NCBI GenBank assembly: GCA_028282785.1 | Contig: JANQHE010000017.1 | Location: 1 to 64,000 of the forward strand | Direction of reading: 5' to 3' | Source: Bacteroidales bacterium | GTDB lineage: Bacteria > Bacteroidota > Bacteroidia > Bacteroidales > UBA12077 | Length of the DNA stretch: 64,000 nucleotides | Part shown: one piece after another, positions 24,782 to 34,964 of the stretch | Layout: the number at the start of each line of letters is the position of its first letter | Position numbering within the stretch: the first letter of the stretch is position 1 | Program-made: the position numbers and the translations under genes | The notes under the pieces: model-generated | The model's database searches: none | What the model saw: only the letters and a program-made list of their open reading frames with translations | What the model was told of the DNA's origin: nothing

Positions 24782-26566
24782 TTATAGCTTCTTATCATAC
24801 TGATAAATTTCAGCAATTATACTTTGATATTTATCATTTATAACACTTCTTTTTAATTTTTGAGTAGGAGAAAGCTCCCCGGTTTGAGGACTCCATTCTT
24901 CACAAACCAAACGGAATCTTTTAATTTTTTCAGTCTCACCAAGTTCCTGGTTGTATTTATTAACTTCTTTTTGATATCTGGCAACAACTTCCGGCAATTG
25001 AACTAATTCTTCATTATCACGGTATTGAACCTTGTGAATAGAACACCAGTCGTGTAAAAACTTAAAATTTGGCGAAATTAATGCACTTGCAAATTTCTCA
25101 TTTTCACCGATAACCATTAACTGCTCAATAAAGAAAGATTCTTTTAATTTATTTTCTATAACCTGTGGAGCTATGTATTTTCCGCCTGAAGTTTTAAACA
25201 TTTCTTTTTTGCGGTCAGTAATTTTCAGGAAACCTTCCTCATCAACAAATCCAATATCTCCGGTATGGAAATATCCATCTTTATCAATTGCTTCTTTTGT
25301 AAGTTCCGGAGCTTTGTAATATCCAAGCATGACATTTGGTCCTTTGGCTAAAATTTCTCCATCATCAGCAATTTTAACTTCCACATTTTCCAGTACCGGA
25401 CCTACGGTTCCGAATTTACAAATACAAGGACTATGGAAATTAACTGCAATTACAGGAGCTGTTTCCGTTAATCCATATCCTTCAAGTACAGATATCCCGG
25501 CGGCCCAAAATATTCTTGCCAGCCTTTCCTGAAGTGCAGCCCCGCCCGAAACTATTAACAGATCTTTACCTCCCAGAGCTTCTTTCCATTTGCTAAAAAT
25601 TAATTTACGGGCAATTTTTAATTTAAAATTGTAGAAATAGCGGTATTTATTTTTTAATCTATATCTTAATCCAAGATTTACAGCCCAAAAGAAGATCTGT
25701 TTTTTAATCCCCGAAAGGTTCTTACCTTTTCCAATAATTCCATCATATACCTTTTCAAGCAGGCGAGGTACCGTATTAAATATATCAGGGCTTACGTCTT
25801 TTATGTCAGTTGTAATTGTGCCTAAGCTTTCCGCATAGTAAACGCTAATGCCTTTGTACTGGAAATGATAATTCATCATTCGCTCGTAAACATGACAAAG
25901 TGGTAAAAAACTTAGCGTTCTGTGACCATATCCTAAAGCATGCGCTTTTGATGTACTTATAAAATTCGTTACAAGATTATTGTGTGATAACATAACACCT
26001 TTCGGATTACCGGTGGTTCCGGAAGTGTAAATTAAAGTTACCATTTCATGTTTATCTATACCCGCTTTAATTTTAAGAACTTCATCCTTAAATTTTTCTT
26101 CGTTTTGTTTTCCTTCTTCAATAATAACTTGCCATGATGGAAGTTCTTCAAAATCATTAAAAGAATAGACAGACTGAATTGAATCAATGCTTTCAACCAC
26201 AGTACTGATCTTATTCCATATTAATTTGCCAGATACTATGACAGCTTTGACCTCGGAGTGCTTTAAAATATAATCATATTCCTCTGAGCTTATGGTTGGA
26301 TATATTGGAACATGAGTAACCCCGATCTGTGCTAATCCCATATCCATCAAATTCCATTCTGGTCGGTTGTTCGATATAGTTGCAATTTTATCTCCTTTTT
26401 TAAAACCTAAAGCTAAAAGACCATAACTTACCCAATTTGAATAATTGATATAATCTTGCGTGCTATACTTAATCCATTTCCCATCCTGTTTCCCTGCAAG
26501 AGCATCTTCCATCGGATATAATTCTTTATATCGATCCAGCAAATCAAAAGTTCTTGTTAAATTCAT
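24782..26566 (-). CDS. Long-chain fatty acid--CoA ligase (AMP-forming)
   Basis: A 594-residue ANL-superfamily enzyme of the FadD/AMP-binding type. The P-loop-like motif LIYTSGTTGNPKGVMLSH is at about residues 176-193. GYGLTETAPVIAVN binds the adenylate, and GYFHTGDIGFVDEEGFLKIT and DRKKEMFKTSGGKYIAP form the hinge and C-terminal lysine region. It activates fatty acids to acyl-CoA in the cytosol or at the membrane. Length and sequence suit long-chain substrates. It is a single gene. Confidence 0.9.
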   Translation of the reverse strand: MNLTRTFDLLDRYKELYPMEDALAGKQDGKWIKYSTQDYINYSNWVSYGLLALGFKKGDKIATISNNRPEWNLMDMGLAQIGVTHVPIYPTISSEEYDYILKHSEVKAVIVSGKLIWNKISTVVESIDSIQSVYSFNDFEELPSWQVIIEEGKQNEEKFKDEVLKIKAGIDKHEMVTLIYTSGTTGNPKGVMLSHNNLVTNFISTSKAHALGYGHRTLSFLPLCHVYERMMNYHFQYKGISVYYAESLGTITTDIKDVSPDIFNTVPRLLEKVYDGIIGKGKNLSGIKKQIFFWAVNLGLRYRLKNKYRYFYNFKLKIARKLIFSKWKEALGGKDLLIVSGGAALQERLARIFWAAGISVLEGYGLTETAPVIAVNFHSPCICKFGTVGPVLENVEVKIADDGEILAKGPNVMLGYYKAPELTKEAIDKDGYFHTGDIGFVDEEGFLKITDRKKEMFKTSGGKYIAPQVIENKLKESFFIEQLMVIGENEKFASALISPNFKFLHDWCSIHKVQYRDNEELVQLPEVVARYQKEVNKYNQELGETEKIKRFRLVCEEWSPQTGELSPTQKLKRSVINDKYQSIIAEIYQYDKKL

Positions 26567-26739
26567 AATCAGTTAGTTTGATTAAAAGCAACCAAATATA
26601 CGAATTTTTATTTTTGTGATTAACAATCCCTAAACGTTCTGAAAGGCCATATTTTACAGTGCTTTTAGAGAAGTGTATTTAGAATATTGTCTTTCAAATG
26701 AAAGTTAATATATTAGTCGGTCGAAAAAATATTAAAATC

Positions 26740-28041
26740 ATGAAGAAAATAATAGCAATAGTTTTTTTAATTGGCTTGTTATCATGTCAGTTAAGAGTAG
26801 ATTACAATCAAGCGTTTAATTCAATTGCAGAAAATTACGTAAAATTAATGTTAGAAGCCGGATTGTATGACCCGTATTTTGTTGATGCTTATTATGGCCC
26901 GGAAGAGTGGAAGCCTGAGCCATTAACTGATGAAAATGCAGAAATGCCTGTTCAATTACTTCTTGAGAAAGCTGAATTAATCCAGAATCAACTAAATGAG
27001 ATTAAAATAGAGAGTTTAGAAGAGGATTTGAAACTACGGTATATTTATTTAAATAAACAACTCAAGGCAATTAAAGGAAGAATTGAATTGGTAGGAGGGA
27101 AGAATTTTACGTTTGATGAAGAAACAGAAATATTGTACGATGTAATAACACCGGATTATTCAGTTGATCATTTCGAAAAATTAATTGAAGAGTTAGACGT
27201 ATTACTTCCTGGAGAGGGAGACTTAACTCAAAGATTAACAGAGTTTAAAAAGGATTTTGTCATTCCAAAAGAAAAATTAGAAGTGGTTTTTACGGCTGCC
27301 ATTGAAGAAGCTAAAAGAAGGACAAAACAATTTATAAACCTACCGCAAGATGAAAATTTTGTTCTTGAATTTGTATCGGATAAACCTTGGGGAGGCTATA
27401 ACTGGTACAAAGGAAATAATTTCAGTTTAATTCAGATAAATACCGATTTGCCAATTTATGTTGACAGAGCGATTGATTTGGCGGCTCACGAAGGATATCC
27501 GGGACATCATGTTTATAATTGTTTATTGGAAACAAATATGGTTAAGAAGAATAATTGGATGGAATTTTCAGTTTACCCGTTATATAGTCCACAATCTTTA
27601 ATTGCTGAAGGAACAGCAAACTACGGAATAGAAATTGCTTTTCCTTTTGAGGAAAAAATCGAATTTGAAAAAGAAGTACTTTTTCCATTAGCCGGATTGG
27701 ATTCTAGTAAAGCAGAGAAGTATTATCAGGTTTTAGAATTAGTTGCTAAAATATCGTATGTAAGAAATGCAGCTTCTGAGGCTTATTTGAATGGGGAGAA
27801 AACAAAAGAAGAGACTATTGATTGGTTAATCAAATATGCATTAAGAAATAAGGAAAGCGCTGAACAAAGCTTAAAATTCATTGAAACTTACAGGAGTTAT
27901 ATAATTAATTATAATGTAGGACTTGATTTGGTAAGAAAATATATGAATGAAAATTCGGGTGATACCAAAGAGGAAAAGTGGGAACTGTTTGAATACCTGA
28001 TTTCTACTCCACAGGTTCCTTCAAATCTAATGGAGAAATAA
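26740..28041 (+). CDS. DUF885-like putative metallopeptidase lipoprotein
   Basis: The start chosen is the ATG at 26740, which opens a lipoprotein signal peptide ending in LLSC (lipidated Cys at residue 16); an ATG at 26698 lies 14 codons upstream. The 433-residue protein has HEGYPGHH at 250-257 and LIAEGTANYG with E290, the likely zinc site of the DUF885 family (HExxxGH plus a downstream Glu). It is shorter than most DUF885 proteins, which run near 600 residues. It is probably an exported, membrane-anchored peptidase or carboxypeptidase. The substrate is unknown. Confidence 0.7.
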   Translation: MKKIIAIVFLIGLLSCQLRVDYNQAFNSIAENYVKLMLEAGLYDPYFVDAYYGPEEWKPEPLTDENAEMPVQLLLEKAELIQNQLNEIKIESLEEDLKLRYIYLNKQLKAIKGRIELVGGKNFTFDEETEILYDVITPDYSVDHFEKLIEELDVLLPGEGDLTQRLTEFKKDFVIPKEKLEVVFTAAIEEAKRRTKQFINLPQDENFVLEFVSDKPWGGYNWYKGNNFSLIQINTDLPIYVDRAIDLAAHEGYPGHHVYNCLLETNMVKKNNWMEFSVYPLYSPQSLIAEGTANYGIEIAFPFEEKIEFEKEVLFPLAGLDSSKAEKYYQVLELVAKISYVRNAASEAYLNGEKTKEETIDWLIKYALRNKESAEQSLKFIETYRSYIINYNVGLDLVRKYMNENSGDTKEEKWELFEYLISTPQVPSNLMEK

Positions 28042-28060
28042 AATAAGTATCTAGTGCAAA

Positions 28061-28250
28061 GGAGTTGTCCAAAAAGTACAATAGTTGAATTTTGTTCATA
28101 TTTTCTACTTTGAGTAACTTTGTGTCGTCTTTGTGGTTCTCTGTGTAACAGTCTTTTATAATTATACAGCAAACCTGTCTGCCGAATTTATCCGCCGTAG
28201 GAGGACAGGCAGAGTTTCACAAAGAATACCAAGACTTTTTGGACAACCCC
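28061..28250. mobile_element. MITE-like element with terminal inverted repeats
   Basis: GGAGTTGTCCAAAAAGT (28061-28077) and ACTTTTTGGACAACCCC (28234-28250) are inverted repeats with 16 of 17 bases matching, enclosing 156 bp without a gene. The interior holds low-complexity TTTGTG/TCTTTGTGG-like repeats and a nested palindrome at 28174-28212. It lies between two convergent genes, where the hairpin could also stop transcription. No target duplication is obvious. Confidence 0.6.
28174..28212. repeat. Nested palindromic repeat related to the E2 insertion
   Basis: CCTGTCTGCCG is followed by TCCGCC-GTA-GGAGGA and then GGACAGGCAG, so the outer arms and centre are both roughly palindromic. It shares the CTG(T)CTGCCG / ACAGGC words with the element at 13208-13249. 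Confidence 0.5.
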
Positions 28251-28270
28251 CTTCGTTTCACTCACAATGA

Positions 28271-30889
28271 TTATGAAATAAGCTCTTTTACCTTTTCAAT
28301 TGCAGCATTAATTCCGTCTGGGTTTTTACCTCCGGCTGTTGCATAAAATGGTTGTCCACCACCACCACCTTGAATTTCTTTTGCAGCTTCTCGAATAATC
28401 TGAGATGCATTCCAACCTTTTTCTTTTACTAACGATTCAGATATCATAACGGATAAATTAGCTTTTTCATTTATTTCTGCTCCAATCACAAGTACTAAAT
28501 TATCCATTTCGTTTTTCAGTTGGAAAGCTAAGTCTTTAATTGCAGCTGCTGAATTTAAACCAACTTTGTATCCGATAAAATTCACTTCATTGACTTTTTG
28601 AACCTGCTCCTTAAGGTGCTTTTTAACCGCTTGAGCCTGCTCTTTTGTCATTTCTTCAATTTGTTTATTAAGTTTGTTTACTTCATCAAAAAGCGATTTT
28701 ACACTTTCAACAACATTTTTTGGATTTTTAAACAGACCTTTGACCTCATTTAATTCTCTTATCTGATCAAATACATATTCAACTACTTTTTCGCCAGTTA
28801 TTGCTTCAATTCTTCTAATTCCGGCAGCAATTGAACTCTCACTCATAATTGAGAAAAACCCAATTTGACCGGTGTTTTTTACGTGAGTTCCACCACATAA
28901 TTCAACGGAATTATCAAATTTGATGACACGCACTGTATCACCATATTTCTCTCCAAATAAAGCCATTGCTCCCATGTCAGAAGCAGCTTTCATTGGGATA
29001 TTTCTGTGTTCATCAACCGGAATATTTTGCCTGATATTCTCATTTACAATTATCTCAATCTTCCTGATCTCTTCTTCTGTAAGTTTCTGAAAATGGCTAA
29101 AATCAAATCGCAAATAATCCGGATGAACCAATGATCCTTTTTGTTCAACATGCTCACCCAAAACTTTTCTTAATGCATGATGCAGTAAGTGTGTAGCTGT
29201 ATGATTATTAGCAGTCGATTCTCTTTTGTTAGAATCAACCACTGCCTTAAATGTCGCTTTTGGATCTATGGGTAGTTTTTCAGTTAAATGAATGGTAAGA
29301 TTATTTTCTTTTATCGTATCCAGGATCCTTACTTTTTCTCCATTGGCTTCAATATAACCCTGATCTCCAACTTGCCCTCCACTTTCGGCGTAAAAAGGAG
29401 AAATGTTAAATATTAACTGATAAAACTCTTTTTTCTTTTGTGTTACTTTTCTATATCTTGTTATTTTTACTTCCGTTTCGAGGTAATCGTATCCGACAAA
29501 TTCTTCAATGTCATCTTTTAAAAGCTCAATCCAATCTTCCGTATCGACACTAGCAGCAGTTCTTGACCTGTTTTTTTGATTTTCCATTTCTTCTTCAAAC
29601 TCTTTCTTATTTACAACAAGATTATGTTCTCGTGCAATAAGTTCAGTTAAGTCGAAAGGGAAACCGTACGTGTCATACAACTCAAAAGCTACTTTTCCAG
29701 GAATAACATTGTATTCATCATCCTCTGTATTCTTAATGATTTTGTCTAATAAACGGATCCCGGTTTCCAGTGTTTTCAAGAAAGAGGTTTCTTCTTCAAG
29801 AATTACCTTTTCTATTAACTCTTGTTGATTTCTTAATTCAGGATAAGCCTCTCCAAGAATATCAATTAAAACCGGAAGTAATTTATAAATAAACGGTTCA
29901 TTAAAATTCAGGAAGGTATAACCATATCGAACCGCCCTTCTTAAAATACGTCGTATTACATAACCGGCCTTCACATTCGAAGGTAATTGCCCATCGGCAA
30001 TAGAGAAACTAATGGCCCTTAAATGGTCAGAAATAACCCGCATTGCAATATCAGCTTGTTCATCCTCACCATATTTTTTATTTGAAGCTTGAGCTAAAGC
30101 CTGAATTAATGGTTGAAAAACATCCGTATCATAATTGGATTTTTTACCTTGTAATGCCATACAAAGCCTCTCAAACCCCATTCCTGTATCAACATGTTTA
30201 TTTGGAAGTAACTCAAGAGCACCGTTTGATTTTCTATTATACTGAATAAATACCAGGTTCCATATTTCAATAACAAGAGGATGATCCTTATTTACCAGTT
30301 TGTGTCCCGGAGTTTCTTTTCGCTCAGTATCATTTCTTAAATCCACATGTATCTCCGAACATGGTCCGCAAGGTCCTGTTTCTCCCATTTCCCAAAAATT
30401 ATCTTTCTTTGATCCGTTTAGGATACGATCTTCCGGTAAGAAATCTTTCCAGTAATCTTTTGCCTCTATGTCCAAATCTAAAGCATCGTCTTTACTACCT
30501 TCAAAAACCGTAGCATATAATCTTTCAGGATCAATTCCCATTTCCTTAACAAGGAACTCATATGCCCACTCAATAGCTTCTTTTTTAAAATAATCACCGA
30601 ACGACCAGTTTCCTAACATTTCGAACATGGTGTGGTGATATGTATCGTGTCCTACTTCTTCCAGGTCATTATGTTTACCCGAAACTCTTAAACACTTTTG
30701 TGAATCAGCCACTCGATTATCTTTGGCAGGACTATTTCCTAAGAAAATATCCTTAAACTGATTCATCCCGGCATTAGTAAACATAAGGGTTGGATCGTTT
30801 TTTATAACCATTGGAGCTGATGGAACTATTGCATGATTCTTGCTTTCAAAGAAACTTAAAAACTTACTTCTGATTTCTTTAGAATTCAT
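28271..30889 (-). CDS. alaS: Alanine--tRNA ligase
   Basis: An 872-residue AlaRS of normal length. Class II motif 1 to 3 regions are in the N-terminal catalytic domain: [34 protein letters not shown] and [13 protein letters not shown]. The editing domain has [11 protein letters not shown] (about residue 560) and CGGTHV (about 664-669), the zinc ligands. The C-terminal C-Ala region includes [11 protein letters not shown] and [15 protein letters not shown]. It charges tRNA-Ala and clears mischarged Ser and Gly. It is divergent from the M23 peptidase pair. Confidence 0.97.
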   Translation of the reverse strand: MNSKEIRSKFLSFFESKNHAIVPSAPMVIKNDPTLMFTNAGMNQFKDIFLGNSPAKDNRVADSQKCLRVSGKHNDLEEVGHDTYHHTMFEMLGNWSFGDYFKKEAIEWAYEFLVKEMGIDPERLYATVFEGSKDDALDLDIEAKDYWKDFLPEDRILNGSKKDNFWEMGETGPCGPCSEIHVDLRNDTERKETPGHKLVNKDHPLVIEIWNLVFIQYNRKSNGALELLPNKHVDTGMGFERLCMALQGKKSNYDTDVFQPLIQALAQASNKKYGEDEQADIAMRVISDHLRAISFSIADGQLPSNVKAGYVIRRILRRAVRYGYTFLNFNEPFIYKLLPVLIDILGEAYPELRNQQELIEKVILEEETSFLKTLETGIRLLDKIIKNTEDDEYNVIPGKVAFELYDTYGFPFDLTELIAREHNLVVNKKEFEEEMENQKNRSRTAASVDTEDWIELLKDDIEEFVGYDYLETEVKITRYRKVTQKKKEFYQLIFNISPFYAESGGQVGDQGYIEANGEKVRILDTIKENNLTIHLTEKLPIDPKATFKAVVDSNKRESTANNHTATHLLHHALRKVLGEHVEQKGSLVHPDYLRFDFSHFQKLTEEEIRKIEIIVNENIRQNIPVDEHRNIPMKAASDMGAMALFGEKYGDTVRVIKFDNSVELCGGTHVKNTGQIGFFSIMSESSIAAGIRRIEAITGEKVVEYVFDQIRELNEVKGLFKNPKNVVESVKSLFDEVNKLNKQIEEMTKEQAQAVKKHLKEQVQKVNEVNFIGYKVGLNSAAAIKDLAFQLKNEMDNLVLVIGAEINEKANLSVMISESLVKEKGWNASQIIREAAKEIQGGGGGQPFYATAGGKNPDGINAAIEKVKELIS

Positions 30890-30962
30890 AAAAACCTATA
30901 TTAAAAACAGTTAAAACTTATTATTTAAAATATGAAATAAGATTATTTTTATATTTTTAGGG

Positions 30963-30993
30963 TTGTAAAATTAATTTATTTAAATTAGATTTG
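30963..30993 (+). promoter_or_regulatory. Bacteroidota-type promoter for the M23 peptidase genes
   Basis: TTG at 30963-30965 and TAGATTTG at 30986-30993 are 20 bp apart, a full match to the -33 TTG / -7 TAnnTTTG pattern. It lies 52 bp before the start codon at 31046. Confidence 0.65.
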
Positions 30994-31045
30994 TCGCTAA
31001 CGTTGTGTTTTTTTTTGATAATTAATGTTTTAAGTAGTAAATATT

Positions 31046-32017
31046 ATGCCGAAGATCAAATATCAATTTGATTCTAAGTCTCTTACTTTTAAAAAAGTAA
31101 AGCTCATTTGGAAGCAAAAAGTACAAAGAGTTTTAGCTTTTTTAATCATTACAGGATTGTCCGCCGTAATTGTAAATGTAATTTTCACATCTTTTCATAA
31201 GACGCCAAAGGTTATTCAGTTAGAAGAAGAAAGATCTGAATTGCTTTCTAGTTATGATGCTTTAAACGATAGATTTGAGCGGATAGATTTAATTATCAGC
31301 GATATTCAGCAGCGGGATGACTACTTTTACAGATCAATTTTTGAACTTGAACCAATACCATCAGCGGTTAGAGAAGCTGGTTTTGGAGGAACAAACCGTT
31401 ATTTGGATTTGGAAGGATATGAAAGCTCAGATGTGATGATTGAAACTTTCAAAAAGATTGATGTTTTATCAAAGAAAATCTATGTACAATCAAAATCTTT
31501 TGATACTGTTATAGAGCTGGCAAAGAATAAGGAAAAAATGATTTCTAGTATACCGGCAATTCAACCGGTTGCTCTAAAAGATTTTACAAGGATTAGTGAT
31601 TATTTTGGTACCAGAAATGATCCTTTTACAGGAAAAAGAACGATGCATTACGGGATGGATTTTACCGGCCCGGAGGGCGCAGATATTTTTGCAACCGGAG
31701 ACGGTGTTGTGGTGGAAGCAGGTTATACTTTTCATGGATATGGTAACCGTGTAACCATTGACCACGGTTATGGATACAAAACGATATATGCTCACCTGGA
31801 AAAAATTCATGTTGATACAGGTCAAAAAGTAAAGCGTGGTGAAGTAATTGGGACACTGGGGAATACCGGGCGTTCTACAGGAGCACACCTTCATTACGAG
31901 GTTAAACTCCACAATAAACCAATAGATCCAATTAACTACTATTTTAATGATATTAGTGAAGAAGAATATGAGCTAATGATCGCTACTCTTTCAAAAAGAC
32001 GTAATCCCATGGATTAA
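31046..32017 (+). CDS. M23 family metallopeptidase, first of a tandem pair
   Basis: A 323-residue membrane-anchored LytM-type endopeptidase. A transmembrane helix lies at about residues 30-50 (VLAFLIITGLSAVIVNVIF), then a coiled-coil-like region and the segment REAGFGGTNRYLDL. The catalytic domain has the zinc ligands H201 and D205 (HYGMDF) and H281/H283 (AHLHYEV). It probably cuts peptidoglycan cross-bridges in the periplasm. The gene 44 bp downstream encodes a same-length paralogue with the same residues at the same positions. A good promoter precedes the pair. Confidence 0.9.
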   Translation: MPKIKYQFDSKSLTFKKVKLIWKQKVQRVLAFLIITGLSAVIVNVIFTSFHKTPKVIQLEEERSELLSSYDALNDRFERIDLIISDIQQRDDYFYRSIFELEPIPSAVREAGFGGTNRYLDLEGYESSDVMIETFKKIDVLSKKIYVQSKSFDTVIELAKNKEKMISSIPAIQPVALKDFTRISDYFGTRNDPFTGKRTMHYGMDFTGPEGADIFATGDGVVVEAGYTFHGYGNRVTIDHGYGYKTIYAHLEKIHVDTGQKVKRGEVIGTLGNTGRSTGAHLHYEVKLHNKPIDPINYYFNDISEEEYELMIATLSKRRNPMD

Positions 32018-32061
32018 TTTTAAAATATTTCATTATATTTGAGCCATAGATAACTGAATTT

Positions 32062-33033
32062 ATGGCAAAAGTAAAATATCGGTTTGATCATAAAACGCTT
32101 AGTTACGATAAAATTGTTTTGTCAGGGAAACAAAAATTTTATCGATTTCTTACCTACTTCACAGCAACCTTAATTATTGCAGTTATTTATAACCTAATAT
32201 TCATTATTTTCTTTGATACACCTAAGGAAAAAGGATTAATACGAGAAAATCAGCAATTAGCTACTCAGTATAAAATATTAAATAATCGTTTTGACTTAGT
32301 AGAGAAAACTTTAGAAGACCTTCAAAAAAGAGATGATAACATTTATCGTGTTATTTTCGAAGCGGAACCAATTCCTCCGTCAGTTCGATCTGCCGGATTT
32401 GGAGGTACTAATAGATACATCGATTTACAGGGATATAAAAATTCAGAACTGGTAACTGAAACAGCGCAAAGACTGGATAAGATCACTAAACAATTATATG
32501 TTCAAACAAAATCATACGACGAAGTAATTGAGTTGGCTAAAAATAAAGAACGTATGGTTGCTTGTGTTCCGGCAATTATGCCTATCGCAAATAATGATTT
32601 ACGTAGAACGGCATCCGGTTGGGGATGGAGAATTCATCCAATTTATAAAATAAGGAAGTTTCATTATGGTATGGACTTTACTGCTCCTACAGGCACTGAA
32701 ATATATGCAACCGGCGATGGTAAAGTTGAAACTGTAGAAAACTCTTTACGAGGTTACGGAAAGAGAATTGTGATAGATCATGGTTTTGGATATAAAAGCT
32801 TATATGCTCATCTTAACGGTTTTAATGTTCGAAAAGGGCAGAAAGTTAAGCGAGGTGAAGTTATTGGGTTTGTTGGTTCTTCAGGAACATCAACAGCTCC
32901 ACACTTGCATTATGAAGTATTTAAAAATGGTCAAAAAGTAAATCCTGTTCATTATTACTTCAACGATTTATCACCGGAAGAATTTGATAAGATGATCTTT
33001 ATATCTTCAAATAGTGGACAATCTTTTGATTAA
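32062..33033 (+). CDS. M23 family metallopeptidase, second of a tandem pair
   Basis: A 323-residue paralogue of the preceding gene, with N-terminal membrane helix (about 30-52), coiled coil, RSAGFGGTNRYIDLQGY, and catalytic residues H201, D205, H281 and H283. The linker before the active site differs (TASGWGWRIHPIYKIRK against the first copy's ISDYFGTRNDPFTGKR), so the two may prefer different substrates or partners. The PQQ-propeller gene begins six bases after its stop codon, which suggests one operon. Confidence 0.9.
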   Translation: MAKVKYRFDHKTLSYDKIVLSGKQKFYRFLTYFTATLIIAVIYNLIFIIFFDTPKEKGLIRENQQLATQYKILNNRFDLVEKTLEDLQKRDDNIYRVIFEAEPIPPSVRSAGFGGTNRYIDLQGYKNSELVTETAQRLDKITKQLYVQTKSYDEVIELAKNKERMVACVPAIMPIANNDLRRTASGWGWRIHPIYKIRKFHYGMDFTAPTGTEIYATGDGKVETVENSLRGYGKRIVIDHGFGYKSLYAHLNGFNVRKGQKVKRGEVIGFVGSSGTSTAPHLHYEVFKNGQKVNPVHYYFNDLSPEEFDKMIFISSNSGQSFD

Positions 33034-33039
33034 AATTAT

Positions 33040-34536
33040 ATGAAATTAACAATTCAATTTATCGTAATTCCCCTTTTCGCGGGATTTTTTTTTTACTCTG
33101 ATTTAGAGGGACAAGAATTAGAAAAAATAAAAAATGATACAATAGTTTCCGTTGATACCTTGACTTATCCAATAATCAAAACTTTCTTAGGAAACTGGCA
33201 ACGTAATTTTTATGGAAAAAATGCACCGGACACACTTGCTATCGTTTGGAAACACTATCTGGGAAAAGGAGAAACAGTAATTTCCAGAAAATCGGGCTCT
33301 AGAGAATGGGCAGGAGCTGGGTGGACAGGTCAACCTTTATTGGTGAAAGAAAAAGGAAAGCTTTATCTTATTCAAGGTGCATATGATCATCACCTGAAAA
33401 AAATTGAGGCTGAAACCGGGAAATTAATTTGGCAATACAAATTTGATGATGTTATTAAAGGAACAGGAACGTTATGGCTAAATAATAATCCGGACTTACC
33501 GGAAAACGGAATTGTCATATTACAAGGAAGCCGGTTGGGGACCGGGCATTTTTTAGATGCCAAACATGTACCAAGCTATAGAGCAATTTCATATTTTTCA
33601 GGAAAGGAACTGTGGCGTATGGACCAAAAGTGGACACATAGCTATTCACGTGATGTTGACGGTTCAGCATTAATATTAAATGACACAGCATATTTGGGTT
33701 TGGAAAACTCATATTTCACTGTATTTGATCCTGATCATCGAAATGGGAAAATGCTGAACGGAATGTTTCAGCCAAATATTATACAGGAGAGAAAACTGTA
33801 CACGATGGACGATGTATATAACCATCGTAACAATGTTGTTACAGAGTCGTCTCCATCATTATTAGGAAACAGAATTTATGTTGCTTCAGGTGCCGGACAT
33901 GTTTGGGGGTACAATTTAAAAACAAAAGAATTAGACTGGGATTTTTACATAGGTTCTGATATCGATGGTTCTGCAATTGTAACATCTGATAGTAATATTC
34001 TGGTTTCAGTTGAGAAGCAGTATATAAAAGGGAAAGGAGGAGCTTTTAAGTTAGATCCTTCAAAAGAACCTGAAGACGCAGCAATTTGGTATTTTCCCGT
34101 TGAAGATAAAGAATTTGTAGGTTGGGAGGGAGGAATTATTGGTTCAGTTGGAATTAATGATAATTATATAAAATCAGAAGAAACTCATTTGGCAGCTTTT
34201 GTCGGAATTGATGGATACTTATATGTAGTGGATCACAAAAGTATTGATTCAACAAAAACAGTTTTGGGACCTGATAGCACAAGTATTTATAATACACCTC
34301 AACTCATGTTCAAGTATAAAACAGGCCCATCTATATCAACACCTATTTTTGTGGATAATAAATTGATAGTTGCTGGATATTGGGGTATTCATTTGTTCGA
34401 ATATGATAAAAATAATAAGTTTAGATTGGTTCAAAAACGAGAAGGAACTTTCGAGTCAACTCCAGTTGTGTGGGATTATAGAATATACATTGCTTCGCGC
34501 GATGGTTATTTATATTGTTTTGGATTAAAGAATTAA
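33040..34536 (+). CDS. PQQ-like beta-propeller protein, secreted
   Basis: A 498-residue protein with an N-terminal signal peptide ending near residue 24. The body shows repeated propeller blades with tryptophan docking-like words: GKLIWQYKF, GKELWRMDQKW, KTKELDWDFYIG, and the closing blade DYRIYIASRDGYLYCFGLKN. This is the WD40/PQQ-like fold seen in BamB and many outer-membrane scaffolds. No PQQ-dehydrogenase active site is evident. It is co-directional with the M23 pair. A role in envelope assembly is possible but not shown. Confidence 0.75.
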   Translation: MKLTIQFIVIPLFAGFFFYSDLEGQELEKIKNDTIVSVDTLTYPIIKTFLGNWQRNFYGKNAPDTLAIVWKHYLGKGETVISRKSGSREWAGAGWTGQPLLVKEKGKLYLIQGAYDHHLKKIEAETGKLIWQYKFDDVIKGTGTLWLNNNPDLPENGIVILQGSRLGTGHFLDAKHVPSYRAISYFSGKELWRMDQKWTHSYSRDVDGSALILNDTAYLGLENSYFTVFDPDHRNGKMLNGMFQPNIIQERKLYTMDDVYNHRNNVVTESSPSLLGNRIYVASGAGHVWGYNLKTKELDWDFYIGSDIDGSAIVTSDSNILVSVEKQYIKGKGGAFKLDPSKEPEDAAIWYFPVEDKEFVGWEGGIIGSVGINDNYIKSEETHLAAFVGIDGYLYVVDHKSIDSTKTVLGPDSTSIYNTPQLMFKYKTGPSISTPIFVDNKLIVAGYWGIHLFEYDKNNKFRLVQKREGTFESTPVVWDYRIYIASRDGYLYCFGLKN

Positions 34537-34541
34537 CTTTG
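34534..34541 (+). promoter_or_regulatory. -7 box TAACTTTG for the MerR gene
   Basis: A match to TAnnTTTG overlapping the stop codon of the propeller gene, with a TTG at 34515-34517. It lies about 52 bp before the MerR start codon. Confidence 0.4.
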
Positions 34542-34592
34542 TTTCTTTGTATTAATTTTATAATTTTATTGGTTCACCAAACACCTCGAGAT

Positions 34593-34928
34593 ATGCCCTA
34601 TAAAGAAAAACGCGTTGAGAAATTGTATTACAGCATAGGCGAAGTAGCTGAAATGTTTGCTGTAAACCCTTCACTTATTCGTTATTGGGAAAAAGAGTTT
34701 GATATTATAAAACCCAAAAAAAACAAAAAGGGCAATCGTTTTTTTACCATTGAAGACATTGAAAATTTTCATATAATTTATTATTTGGTAAAAGAACTTG
34801 GTTTAACATTAAAAGGGGCGAAGAAAAAATTAAAAGAAAATAAGGAAGGAACTTTACAGAATTTCGAAGTAGTTAAATCCCTCAAAGAAATAAAATCGTT
34901 ATTATTAGAAATACGTGAGGAACTTTAA
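34593..34928 (+). CDS. MerR family transcriptional regulator
   Basis: The ATG at 34593 is chosen because it leads directly into the DNA-binding domain; an in-frame ATG at 34515 would add a hydrophobic 26-residue stretch overlapping the previous gene. The 111-residue protein has the winged-helix MerR head LYYSIGEVAEMFAVNPSLIR followed by YWEKEFDIIKPKKNKKGNR and IEDIENFHIIYYLVKELGL. The ligand-binding tail is short, without the cysteines of metal sensors. This small form is common in Bacteroidota. Its target is unknown. Confidence 0.85.
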   Translation: MPYKEKRVEKLYYSIGEVAEMFAVNPSLIRYWEKEFDIIKPKKNKKGNRFFTIEDIENFHIIYYLVKELGLTLKGAKKKLKENKEGTLQNFEVVKSLKEIKSLLLEIREEL

Positions 34929-34942
34929 TCTCACGTTTTTTT
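34913..34942 (+). terminator. Terminator overlapping the MerR stop codon
   Basis: ACGTGAG (34913-34919) and CTCACGT (34930-34936) form a 7-bp stem whose loop contains the TAA stop codon, followed by TTTTTT. The last codons of the gene are thus part of the terminator. Confidence 0.75.
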
Positions 34943-34964
34943 ATCAATTAAAATCCTATTTAAA

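Noticed and set aside
27909-28172. Minus-strand open frame of 87 codons
   Set aside because: It runs through the end of the DUF885-like gene and into the MITE-like element; its residues come from repeat sequence.
33040-34536. PQQ-dependent dehydrogenase
   Set aside because: The propeller blades are present, but no cofactor-binding cysteine pair or catalytic Asp motif of such enzymes is visible.
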